From the NCBI RefSeq assembly GCF_019357495.1, contig NZ_CP079110.1, positions 1,302,001 through 1,366,000 on the forward strand: a stretch of DNA of 64,000 bases. The letters are read 5' to 3'. A program made the translations under genes and the position numbers. Below the pieces are notes generated by a model. It was not told the origin of the DNA and made no database searches. It saw only the letters and a program-made list of their open reading frames with translations. Of the stretch, positions 56,208 to 64,000 are shown piece by piece; position 1 is the first letter of the stretch, and every line of letters starts with the position of its first letter. This stretch comes from Nosocomiicoccus ampullae. GTDB lineage: Bacteria > Bacillota > Bacilli > Staphylococcales > Salinicoccaceae.

Positions 56208-56232
56208 AAAGACTAGGAAACTCCTAGTCTTT
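56208..56232 (-). terminator. Terminator of the AGCS symporter gene (copy 2)
   Basis: 11-bp stem aaagactagga with tcctagtcttt, loop aac, U run on the minus strand; separates the two paralogues. Confidence 0.87.
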
Positions 56233-56240
56233 AAAATGAA

Positions 56241-57848
56241 TTAGCTTTTATTCTTTTTGTAATTATTAAACATATCAATTTCACCTGTACGCTCTAAGCG
56301 TTCTGGATAATCTTTGTGCCAGAATACTGCAGTCGGCACCTCATCTTTAGATGGTGAATATAGAGCATAGTTACCAGAACCTTTTTCTTTCATTTGATGC
56401 TCATAATCTTTAAGTGCCCGAATTGCTGGCTTAAATAAGAACCATATACTGATTAAGTTTAGCCAAGCCATCGTACCGACACCTAAGTCCCCTAAGTCCC
56501 AAGCAAGTTCTGCGGCACGAATTGTACCAAATACTGTCGCAAAGATTAAAAGTAATCTAATGACATTTATAAATAATTTCGTTCCGCTATCACTCATATT
56601 CCGCGTTAAGTATGTGATATTTGTTTCTCCCATGTATGAGTACGCTAAAATTGTCGTAAATGCAAAGAAGAATAATGCAACCGCAATGAATTTAGAACCG
56701 ACACCTGCAAATGTTGGATCAAATACATATGATGCGCCTTCAAAAGCCTTATCTACTCCTGCTTGGACATACATTGCCGTACCTGAATAGTCTCTAGAAC
56801 CATCTGGTGACTGAATGTAAACATCTCCACTATAAAGTAAACCTGGACGACCGTCTTCAACTGTCGTTCCATCAGTTGTATTATACGTTCCTGATAAAAG
56901 AATAATTAACGCTGTTGCTGTACATACAAATAAAGTATCAATGTATACTGAGAACGCTTGAACCAATCCTTGCTTTGCAGGGTGTGATACCTCTGCTGCT
57001 GATGCTGCGTGAGGTCCTGTTCCTTGTCCTGCTTCGTTAGAATAAAGTCCACGTTTTACCCCAATTTCGATCATCGCACCTAAAATACCACCAAACGTTG
57101 CTTCTAAATTAAATGCTGATTTAAAGATTAATGCGATCATCGCTGGTACTTCAGAAATGTTGATGACGATAATAACGATTGCCATTAAAATGTAAAGAAT
57201 CGCCATAAACGGAACGATTGCTGTCGCTACGTTTGCGATAGATTTTAATCCTCCGAATACGATTAAGGCAAGTAAAATCGCAAGTACAACACCGACTATC
57301 CAGTGCGGGATACCCCATGCGTTATGTAAACTCGACGCGATTGCGTTAGATTGAACCCCTGGAAGTAATAATCCAGTTGCGATAACGGTTACAATCGCAA
57401 ATAAAATACCTAAAATTTTACCAAATTTGTTATTAATACCGTACTCCATGTAGTACGCTGGTCCCCCGCGGTATTCTCCGCGTTCTTCACGTTTATAAAT
57501 TTGGCCAAGTGTCGATTCAATATAAGCAGTACTCGCACCTAAAAATGCTGTTGCCCACATCCAAAAGACTGCACCTGGACCCCCGATAAATATTGCTGTA
57601 GAAACCCCAACGATGTTACCAGTTCCTACACGTCCAGCAAGTGACAGTGAAAGTGCTTGGAAACTCGTTATCCCCTTTGGTGAAGTTTCTCCTTTAAACA
57701 TTAAACGAATCATTTCTTTAAAATGACGTAATTGAAACACTTTTAACAGTAATGTAAATGTAATACCTGTAATTAAAAGTCCGTAAACAAGAACTGGACT
57801 CCACACGATGTCTGAAAGAAATCCGACGATATTATCTAAAATACTCAT
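56241..57848 (-). CDS. Sodium:alanine symporter family (AGCS) protein, copy 2
   Basis: 535 residues, colinear with copy 1 (same SLAGRVGTGNIVGVSTAIF and SNEAGQGTGPHAASAAEVS stretches), with a slightly longer, lysine-rich C-terminus. A tandem duplication with scattered differences; the two may differ in substrate or regulation. AAGGGGGA precedes the ATG at 57848. Confidence 0.92.
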   Translation of the reverse strand: MSILDNIVGFLSDIVWSPVLVYGLLITGITFTLLLKVFQLRHFKEMIRLMFKGETSPKGITSFQALSLSLAGRVGTGNIVGVSTAIFIGGPGAVFWMWATAFLGASTAYIESTLGQIYKREERGEYRGGPAYYMEYGINNKFGKILGILFAIVTVIATGLLLPGVQSNAIASSLHNAWGIPHWIVGVVLAILLALIVFGGLKSIANVATAIVPFMAILYILMAIVIIVINISEVPAMIALIFKSAFNLEATFGGILGAMIEIGVKRGLYSNEAGQGTGPHAASAAEVSHPAKQGLVQAFSVYIDTLFVCTATALIILLSGTYNTTDGTTVEDGRPGLLYSGDVYIQSPDGSRDYSGTAMYVQAGVDKAFEGASYVFDPTFAGVGSKFIAVALFFFAFTTILAYSYMGETNITYLTRNMSDSGTKLFINVIRLLLIFATVFGTIRAAELAWDLGDLGVGTMAWLNLISIWFLFKPAIRALKDYEHQMKEKGSGNYALYSPSKDEVPTAVFWHKDYPERLERTGEIDMFNNYKKNKS

Positions 57849-57936
57849 GTGTATCCCCCTTTTAATGTTATTAATTTTATTATAGATTTATTTGAAAGCC
57901 TTTACAATTGTTTTAATAAAATTTTTAAAATAAAAA

Positions 57937-57960
57937 AGCAGAGTTTTAATAAACTCTGCT
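57937..57960 (-). terminator. Terminator of the aspA operon
   Basis: 10-bp stem agcagagttt with aaactctgct, loop taat, U run on the minus strand. Confidence 0.87.
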
Positions 57961-57978
57961 TGTAGATGTGTTCGTTAA

Positions 57979-59394
57979 TTATTCTTCTGGCAACTCTGAA
58001 ATGCCAATGTTTGTCATTTCGTATGGGTTTAAAACATGATCAAGTTGATTTTTCGTTAAAATACTATGCTCTAAAATTAACTCTCTCACACCTTTACCAG
58101 TGAGTAGTGCTTCTTTTACGATTTCTGATGACTGTTTGTACCCAATATGTGGTACGCACGCTGTAATTACACCAAGAGATTCATTTACATAGTTTTCCAT
58201 TACTTCTTTGTTCGGTGTAATTCCAGCAACACAATATTCGGTGAATGCTTTAAAGCCGTTATGCATTACGTCAATCGACTGTAATAAGTTATAAACTAAT
58301 ACAGGTCCCATAACGTTTAACTCAAACTGCCCCGCTTCAGATGCAAGCGACACTGTTAAATCATTCCCGTACACTTGAAACGCGACTTGGTTAATCATTT
58401 CTGGCATAACTGGATTTACTTTACCTGGCATAATTGATGATCCTGGTTGACGGCCTGGAAGTTTAATTTCATATAACCCAGCTTTTGGTCCTGATGCCAT
58501 CATACGAATGTCGTTTGCGATTTTAGACATGTTCGTCATCATAATTTTTAAATCCGCAGATACTTCAACGTACGCATCGGTAAACTGTGTGGCGTCAACT
58601 AAGTTTTCAGATGAAACTAAATCGTAGCCTGAAATATTGCTGAGTTCTTCAACGACGTGTTCGATATACTCGACGCTCGCATTTAACCCTGTACCAACCG
58701 CAGTCGCTCCGATATTAATTTCTTTTAAATCGTCTAATGAACGTTCAATTCGTTTTCTATCGCGACCAATGACACGTGCATATGCACCGAACTCTTGACC
58801 GAGACGAATCGGAATCGCATCTTGTAAATGCGTACGCCCCATTTTAATATAACCATCAAACTCAATTGACTTCTCTTTAAATGCCTCTTGCATTGTGTCA
58901 ATCACTTCTAATAACGCTTCAGCACGCATCAGAATGGCTAAGTGAATCGCTGTTGGTACTGCATCGTTTGTTGACTGAGCCATGTTGACGTGGTTATTCG
59001 GTGAAATATAGTCATAATCACCTTTTTCTCTACCGAGAATCTCTAACGCACGGTTCGCGATTACTTCATTTGCGTTCATATTCATAGATGTCCCTGCGCC
59101 GCCTTGGATACTATCAACGATAAATTCTTTCACATGTTTTCCGTCAATAATTTCTTCAGCTGCTTGTACAATCGCATTCTTTTTATCTTCTTCTAAGTAA
59201 CCGACTTTAAAGTTTGCAATCGCTGCTGCTTTTTTAACCATGCCTAGTGCACGTATTAGATCTTTGTTTAACGGGTGGCCAGTAATTGGGAAGTTCTCTT
59301 TTGCACGAAGTGATTGTACTCCGTAGTACGCATCGTTTGATATTTCCTTTTCACCAAGAAAGTCAGATTCTATTCTTGTATGTTGAGTCATCAT
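57979..59394 (-). CDS. aspA: Aspartate ammonia-lyase
   Basis: 471 residues, fumarase/aspartase superfamily. Signature GSSIMPGKVNP with the catalytic serine, plus GAGTSMNMNANE and GRTHLQDAIPIRLGQEF, all typical of aspartase. It converts aspartate to fumarate and ammonia in the cytosol. Two ATG codons occur in a row; GAGGG lies 4 or 7 nt upstream. Follows the M24 peptidase by about 11 nt, so probably fed by the peptidases upstream. Confidence 0.93.
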   Translation of the reverse strand: MMTQHTRIESDFLGEKEISNDAYYGVQSLRAKENFPITGHPLNKDLIRALGMVKKAAAIANFKVGYLEEDKKNAIVQAAEEIIDGKHVKEFIVDSIQGGAGTSMNMNANEVIANRALEILGREKGDYDYISPNNHVNMAQSTNDAVPTAIHLAILMRAEALLEVIDTMQEAFKEKSIEFDGYIKMGRTHLQDAIPIRLGQEFGAYARVIGRDRKRIERSLDDLKEINIGATAVGTGLNASVEYIEHVVEELSNISGYDLVSSENLVDATQFTDAYVEVSADLKIMMTNMSKIANDIRMMASGPKAGLYEIKLPGRQPGSSIMPGKVNPVMPEMINQVAFQVYGNDLTVSLASEAGQFELNVMGPVLVYNLLQSIDVMHNGFKAFTEYCVAGITPNKEVMENYVNESLGVITACVPHIGYKQSSEIVKEALLTGKGVRELILEHSILTKNQLDHVLNPYEMTNIGISELPEE

Positions 59395-59405
59395 TTACCC
59401 TCACC

Positions 59406-60494
59406 TTATTTTAATATCATTCCGTCGATATCTTTTTTAAATTCGTTTAATACAATTGGCCCTTCTTCTGCTGCAAATAACGCGTCTTCAATACGAACAC
59501 CGCCGTATTCTGGAATGTAAATACCTGGTTCTATTGTAATGACGTTACCTTCGTTTAATTCGTCATGGTTATTGTCGTCTACTGACGGTCTTTCGTGTAA
59601 ATCATGACCAAGCCCATGGCCAACGCGATGCGTAAAGTATTCACCATAACCATCCGCTTCAATGACGTCACGTGATGCTTTATCGATTTGACTGAACGTT
59701 GTACCGATTGTTGATGCTTTAATACCTGCTAAGTTAGCATTTAGTACTGAATTGTAGATTTCACGTTGTTTGTCATCTGGTTCACCGATGAAAAATGTTC
59801 GCGTCATATCTGAAACATAGTTATCTTTAGACACGATTCCAAAATCGATCAGTAAAAAGTCACCTTTTTTAATGACACGGTCTCCTGGTTCACCGTGCGG
59901 AAGTGCAGACTTGTCACCCGCAAGAACTGTTGGACCAAATGAAGGACCCACTGCGCCGCGTTTTTTAAATTGTTCAACTAAGAAATCTGCGATTTCTGTT
60001 TCAGTTTTACCTTCAACAGTAATGTTATATAACTCACTCAGTGCATCTTCAGTAACTTTAACTGCTTCTTTTAATTTTTCTAAATCATCTTCTTCTTTTA
60101 CACCACGAAGTTTATTTACAGTGTTTGAGATATCTTTAATATCTGTATCATCATACTTTTCAACGAGACGCTTATAACGCTCATACGTTAGATGATCGCC
60201 TTCAACACCGACTGTTTTTCCTTCAGGAATTTTGTCAAAGATATATTGAAACGCATCTTCACCATCTTCATGGGGAGATAAATGATTTACAGTACCATCT
60301 TTTTTAATTGTCTCTTCGTCTAATTTCGGGTAAACAATTGTTGATTCTTTTTTGTCTTTGTCGATAACGACTGCGAGTAATCTTTCATGTGGGTCTAGTT
60401 TTGCACCTGTAAAGTAAAATACGTTCATTGGATTTGTAATGAGTGCATAATCTGTGTCTAATATGTCTAATAATTCTTTAGCTTTTAAATTCAT
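59406..60494 (-). CDS. M24-family Xaa-Pro dipeptidase
   Basis: 362 residues from the ATG at 60494 (AGGAG 7 nt upstream; an ATG two codons earlier is too close). N-terminal creatinase-like domain, then a pita-bread metallopeptidase with ligands in IDFGIVSKDNYVSDMTR, the histidine of GHGLGHDLHERP, and EPGIYIPEYGGVRIED. It releases amino acids from Xaa-Pro dipeptides. Sits between the S9 peptidase and aspA in one likely operon. Confidence 0.9.
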   Translation of the reverse strand: MNLKAKELLDILDTDYALITNPMNVFYFTGAKLDPHERLLAVVIDKDKKESTIVYPKLDEETIKKDGTVNHLSPHEDGEDAFQYIFDKIPEGKTVGVEGDHLTYERYKRLVEKYDDTDIKDISNTVNKLRGVKEEDDLEKLKEAVKVTEDALSELYNITVEGKTETEIADFLVEQFKKRGAVGPSFGPTVLAGDKSALPHGEPGDRVIKKGDFLLIDFGIVSKDNYVSDMTRTFFIGEPDDKQREIYNSVLNANLAGIKASTIGTTFSQIDKASRDVIEADGYGEYFTHRVGHGLGHDLHERPSVDDNNHDELNEGNVITIEPGIYIPEYGGVRIEDALFAAEEGPIVLNEFKKDIDGMILK

Positions 60495-60507
60495 TATCAT
60501 TCTCCTA

Positions 60508-62442
60508 TTATAAATATTTGTTAAACCATTCTGTCATATATTCGAGTCGTTTCACTCTTAAGTGTGGCGCACCTGTTCTAGAAAGGTTATGGTCAGCATC
60601 CGGGAAGCGAACGAATTCAGCTGTCTTTTTACGGTATTTTAATTCGATATAAAACTGTTCTGCTTGCTCAATTGGGCATCTAAAGTCGTATTCACTGTGT
60701 AAAATAAGTAGAGGTGTTTCAACATTATCCACGTATTTTAACGGTGAATGATGCCATAATTTTTCAATGTCATTCAGGCCTGCTTGAATTTGCCAATCTG
60801 TAAAGTAATATCCAATATCAGATACCCCTCTAAAGCTAATCCAGTTTGAAATCGAACGCTGTGTAACTGCTGCTTTAAAGCGGTTCGTATGACCAACAAT
60901 CCAGTTCGTCATAAACCCACCGTAACTTCCACCTGTGACACCGAGTTTATCTTCATCGATAAAGTCATATACCTCTAACGCATAATCTACTGATGCCATA
61001 ATATCTTTATAGTCCGTATTCCCGTAGTCTCCGCGTACGTGGTCGACAAATTTTTGAGAATAGCTATGTGATCCGCGTGGATTTGTAAATAGTACCGCAT
61101 AACCAAGACCTGCCAGTACTTGCATTTCGTGGAAAAACGTATGTGCGTAAAATGCATGTGGTCCACCGTGAATGTTTACGACGAGTGGATATTTCTCATT
61201 TTCTTTAAAGTCAGCTGGTTTCATAAACCATCCGTGAATTTCCTCATCGTCAAAACTACCAAAGCGAATGGATTCAGGTGTTACAATTTTACGCGACTCT
61301 ATATATTCACTGTTTTCTTCAGTGAGTTGCGTTAATTGATTTGTATTTAAATCAAAAACATATAACTCACTCGGTGATATTGGTGTTGAAATCGTTAAGT
61401 ATACTTTATCGTCATATGCGTCCATACCAAAAATATTGTGCTCACTTTGTAGAAGCGGCTGAACTTCAGCATCCACATTTCCTTTATAAAGATTTACCGC
61501 ACCGTCTTCAGAAAGTAAAAACACGAACTCACGATTTGAAATCCAAGAGAACACTTTCGTCTCTTCTGACTGCTGGACATCTTGGACTACTGCAGATCCT
61601 GCTGGACGGTCGAGTTTTCCTGTAACGTCTGTTAATTTAAATGTTTCTAAATCTAAGATTTCAATTGTTAAATGTGCTGCGTTTTTATAGTTAAAGTCTG
61701 ACGTTAACAGGAGTGCATGTTTTTCATCTTCTGAAACTTCTACGTCGTATACTGACTTGTTCTGAAGCGCGACTGCTTTTTCTTTTACGTATAATGTGTT
61801 TGTAAAGTTAAAGTCTGCATCGTCACTTTCATTTGTCGTGTAAATAAACCCGTCTGTTAACTCACTGAGAAGTGTATAATCCGCACTTCCGGAGAGAACG
61901 GTTTCAACTTCACGCGACTCTATATCTATTTTTTTAACTACCTGATGGGATTCTTCTTTATAACCAAATGGTCCAGGCAGTCCGTCTGACTTATACTTCA
62001 TATTTGTAATGTGTACTGGTTGTTTTTTATCGTTCGTTTTGTCGTCGTCTTTGTTTTCTTCTTTAACATTTACATGATAAAACACAGACGTTCCATCGTT
62101 AGAAAACATCGGATTTGAAACACCGTCTGTTTCATTTGTTAACTGCTCACGCTCACCGCCTGTTCGTCTAAGTAAAAAGATTTGCGGCTTATCGTTATCT
62201 CCTTTAGCAACAAATAACGTTAAATTACCGTCATTTGAGTGCGCAACTTGAGAAACCCTTTCGTTATCAAATGTAAGTTGTTTTAAACCGTACGCATTCG
62301 CTTCATGTAAATGCGTCACGTATTTATTTTCTTTTTCATCTAAATGTGTGACGTAATACGTCGCACTATTTTCTTCTTTAATAACTTTTGGTGCGCTTAC
62401 TGATTTGATGTGAAAAATATCGTCTATTGAAACGTGCTTCAT
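60508..62442 (-). CDS. S9-family prolyl oligopeptidase-like serine peptidase
   Basis: 644 residues: N-terminal beta-propeller (about 1-380) and C-terminal alpha/beta hydrolase. Triad: Ser in GGSYGGFMTNW, Asp in HSEYDFRCP, His in DADHNLS. YuxL/acylaminoacyl-peptidase type; cleaves short peptides in the cytosol. AAGGGG is 8 nt from the ATG. First gene of the S9 peptidase-M24 peptidase-aspA set. Confidence 0.9.
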   Translation of the reverse strand: MKHVSIDDIFHIKSVSAPKVIKEENSATYYVTHLDEKENKYVTHLHEANAYGLKQLTFDNERVSQVAHSNDGNLTLFVAKGDNDKPQIFLLRRTGGEREQLTNETDGVSNPMFSNDGTSVFYHVNVKEENKDDDKTNDKKQPVHITNMKYKSDGLPGPFGYKEESHQVVKKIDIESREVETVLSGSADYTLLSELTDGFIYTTNESDDADFNFTNTLYVKEKAVALQNKSVYDVEVSEDEKHALLLTSDFNYKNAAHLTIEILDLETFKLTDVTGKLDRPAGSAVVQDVQQSEETKVFSWISNREFVFLLSEDGAVNLYKGNVDAEVQPLLQSEHNIFGMDAYDDKVYLTISTPISPSELYVFDLNTNQLTQLTEENSEYIESRKIVTPESIRFGSFDDEEIHGWFMKPADFKENEKYPLVVNIHGGPHAFYAHTFFHEMQVLAGLGYAVLFTNPRGSHSYSQKFVDHVRGDYGNTDYKDIMASVDYALEVYDFIDEDKLGVTGGSYGGFMTNWIVGHTNRFKAAVTQRSISNWISFRGVSDIGYYFTDWQIQAGLNDIEKLWHHSPLKYVDNVETPLLILHSEYDFRCPIEQAEQFYIELKYRKKTAEFVRFPDADHNLSRTGAPHLRVKRLEYMTEWFNKYL

Positions 62443-62477
62443 ACACTTCGCCCCTTTTAAATAGATTTTATCACTTT

Positions 62478-63419
62478 TTAATTGGTCTTTTGAAGAAATC
62501 GCTTATACATTAAAAATAAAATAAGCGGAATACTAAATATGCTAAGTAACACACCTGTTGGCAATTGGACAGGTAAAAGAATCGTGCGTGCGAGTGTATC
62601 GACAATCGCAAGCATAATAGCCCCGTATAACCCAGATAATATAAATAATTCTTTTGATTTTCGCGGATGAATATACTGAATCATCTGTGGAATAATAATA
62701 CCAATAAATCCAATAACCCCCGTAAAACTTAATAAAACAAGTGATGGAATAGACATCGCGATAAGTACTTTTAACCTGAGTTTCGTTACATCTACACCAA
62801 GACTAAACGCACGAAGCTCTCCTAACGTCAGTAAATCTAAATCTTTTGCTGATTTAAATAATACGATTAAACTCATAATGAAACATACTAAAACGAGCAG
62901 TATATATTCATATTTACTTCCTGAAAAGCTTCCAAACATAAATTGGACCACTGATTTTGTTTTTGTTGGATCAATCATAATTATGATATATAAAATTCCA
63001 CTAAGTAATGTTGAAAATAAGACTCCCGTAATGACTAACGTTTGTGGCTGTAACGTTGAATCAATTTGTTTTGCGATAAATAACACTAAAAATAAAGAGA
63101 ATATCCCTGAAATGACTCCAAACAGGGGAATTAAAAATATCGATGCACTCATATAAATCGCAATTGCCGCACCAATGACCGCACCATTTGCCATACCGAG
63201 TGTAAAACTATCTGCCATTTTGTTATTCAGTAAAATTTGAAACGCCGCGCCACTCACGGAAAGGACTGCTCCCCCGAGAGCTGCAAATAATATTCTCGGA
63301 AGTCGAATAGAGTAGACGATATTTAAATGGCCTTCAAATATATTAATCGTCCCGATGATTAAAGACGTGAGTATTACTCCGATGAGTATACTCACGAGTC
63401 CTATATATTTTTTATTCAT
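62478..63419 (-). CDS. FecCD-family ABC permease (iron/heme/cobalamin type)
   Basis: 313 residues, about nine or ten helices. Family marks: IRLPRILFAALGGAVLSVSGAAFQ, FTLGMANGAVIGA, GVIGFIGIIIPQMIQYIHP, LPTGVLLSIFSIPLILFLMY. It forms the membrane channel for a metal-chelate importer. Overlaps the upstream binding-protein gene by 8 nt. No ATPase gene follows, so the ATPase must lie outside the window or be shared. Confidence 0.9.
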   Translation of the reverse strand: MNKKYIGLVSILIGVILTSLIIGTINIFEGHLNIVYSIRLPRILFAALGGAVLSVSGAAFQILLNNKMADSFTLGMANGAVIGAAIAIYMSASIFLIPLFGVISGIFSLFLVLFIAKQIDSTLQPQTLVITGVLFSTLLSGILYIIIMIDPTKTKSVVQFMFGSFSGSKYEYILLVLVCFIMSLIVLFKSAKDLDLLTLGELRAFSLGVDVTKLRLKVLIAMSIPSLVLLSFTGVIGFIGIIIPQMIQYIHPRKSKELFILSGLYGAIMLAIVDTLARTILLPVQLPTGVLLSIFSIPLILFLMYKRFLQKTN

Positions 63420-64000
63420 GAATACATTCCGCTACAGACTTTACTCCTGAAATAATACGCGGGCCTGGTCGAGATATTTCGTCGACATCTGGATTGCACT
63501 GTTTGTTTTTATCAGTAAATGACATGTTGTTAAATCCTTTTTCGTTTTGAATCATGTCATTTAACTCCGTATCATTCATACCGATGGCTGATATTAAATA
63601 TTCAGGGTTTCTATCGATAATTTCTTCGATATCAACAAGTGGGAAACCGTCAATATCGTTAAATACATTATCGATTTTAACGTCCGCGAGCATACTGTCC
63701 ATGAAAGTATCGTTACCTGCAACGTAAACATCCGGTGCTGGAGAAATTAACACAAATGCTGAAGTTGCATTTTTGTCTTTAAACGTATCGACAAGCGATT
63801 GGTAATCTCTTTTCATGTTTTCAACGAGTGCGTTACTTTCATCTATGACATTTAAAAATTCACCAATATCTTCAATTGTTTTATATACACCGTCGATATC
63901 TAAAGCGTCATCAACAACTAAAAGTTCAGCATCTGTTGCGTCAACGACTTGATCGATTTCTGCTTTTGTCATTTCATTAATCGATTCATGAGAGATAATG
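63412..64000 (-). CDS. ABC transporter substrate-binding protein (5' partial)
   Basis: The C-terminal 196 codons of a class III (BtuF/FecB/IsdE-like) binding protein; the frame stays open to the right edge, upstream of the ATG at 63972, so the signal peptide and first lobe are off-window. Visible: the end of lobe 1 (IISHESINEMTKAE), a long connecting helix, and lobe 2 (VYVAGNDTFMDSML, VDIEEIIDRNPEYLI). Delivers an iron complex, heme or cobalamin to the FecCD permease. The ligand cannot be read. Confidence 0.82.
   Translation of the reverse strand, partial: IISHESINEMTKAEIDQVVDATDAELLVVDDALDIDGVYKTIEDIGEFLNVIDESNALVENMKRDYQSLVDTFKDKNATSAFVLISPAPDVYVAGNDTFMDSMLADVKIDNVFNDIDGFPLVDIEEIIDRNPEYLISAIGMNDTELNDMIQNEKGFNNMSFTDKNKQCNPDVDEISRPGPRIISGVKSVAECIHE

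Overview
The window is a low-GC Firmicutes chromosome segment, most likely from the family Staphylococcaceae. Pointers are an IsaB-type secreted antigen, a divergent hrtBA/hssRS heme-response locus with a recognisable HssR site, a PfoR-like EIIC protein, copZ-copA-csoR copper genes and DUF1307 lipoproteins. Two BCCT carriers plus a complete OpuC transporter suggest a salt-tolerant genus related to, but not, core Staphylococcus (for example Jeotgalicoccus, Nosocomiicoccus or Salinicoccus). The genus is inference. No rRNA, tRNA, prophage or CRISPR array was seen.

Layout. 1-9000: 3' end of a menC-like gene, a membrane-linked phosphoesterase, a CNNM/CorC membrane protein, a palindromic intergenic repeat cluster, the copper operon with its operator, ilvE, and a surface metalloprotease resembling Pro-Pro endopeptidases. 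9000-18100: osmoprotection (opuCA-CB-CC-CD and two BCCT carriers) with an esterase and a cyclic-2,3-DPG-synthetase-like P-loop protein. 18200-23900: MOSC protein, thioesterase, PfoR-like protein whose real start appears to be ATA, three DUF1307 lipoproteins and a second phosphoesterase. 23981-33673: a type I restriction-modification locus (hsdR, hsdS, hsdM) with a start-less but fully open second hsdS cassette on the opposite strand, a tyrosine recombinase between the two hsdS copies, and a 16-bp perfect inverted repeat at matching points of both copies. This looks like a specificity-switching invertible locus. isaB, a NUDIX gene and a tiny membrane protein sit inside the same block.

33876-41240: a zinc alcohol dehydrogenase, rhodanese, GNAT, a frameshifted NERD gene, then hrtA-hrtB facing hssR-hssS. 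Two further palindromic repeat clusters occur at 37080-37290 and 41358-41609, the latter with an exact 52-nt period. 41776-48831: a truncated LCP (LytR-CpsA-Psr) pseudogene, an IS3-family remnant, a very AT-rich teichoic-acid cassette (GT2-TagF fusion, GT2, TagH) and an intact LCP gene; the two LCP copies form long near-identical direct repeats flanking the cassette. 49276-54455: a probable five-gene operon (GcvT-like, nnrD, M20 amidohydrolase and two related uncharacterised proteins, one carrying a C-terminal pRiA4b ORF-3-like domain). 54547-64000: two Na+/alanine symporters, aspA, an M24 peptidase, an S9 peptidase, and the end of an iron/heme-type ABC importer (permease and partial binding protein).

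Most interesting: the putative hsdS inversion system, the three periodic palindrome arrays, the LCP-flanked wall-polymer cassette, the PPEP-like anchored protease, and the ATA start of the PfoR-like gene.
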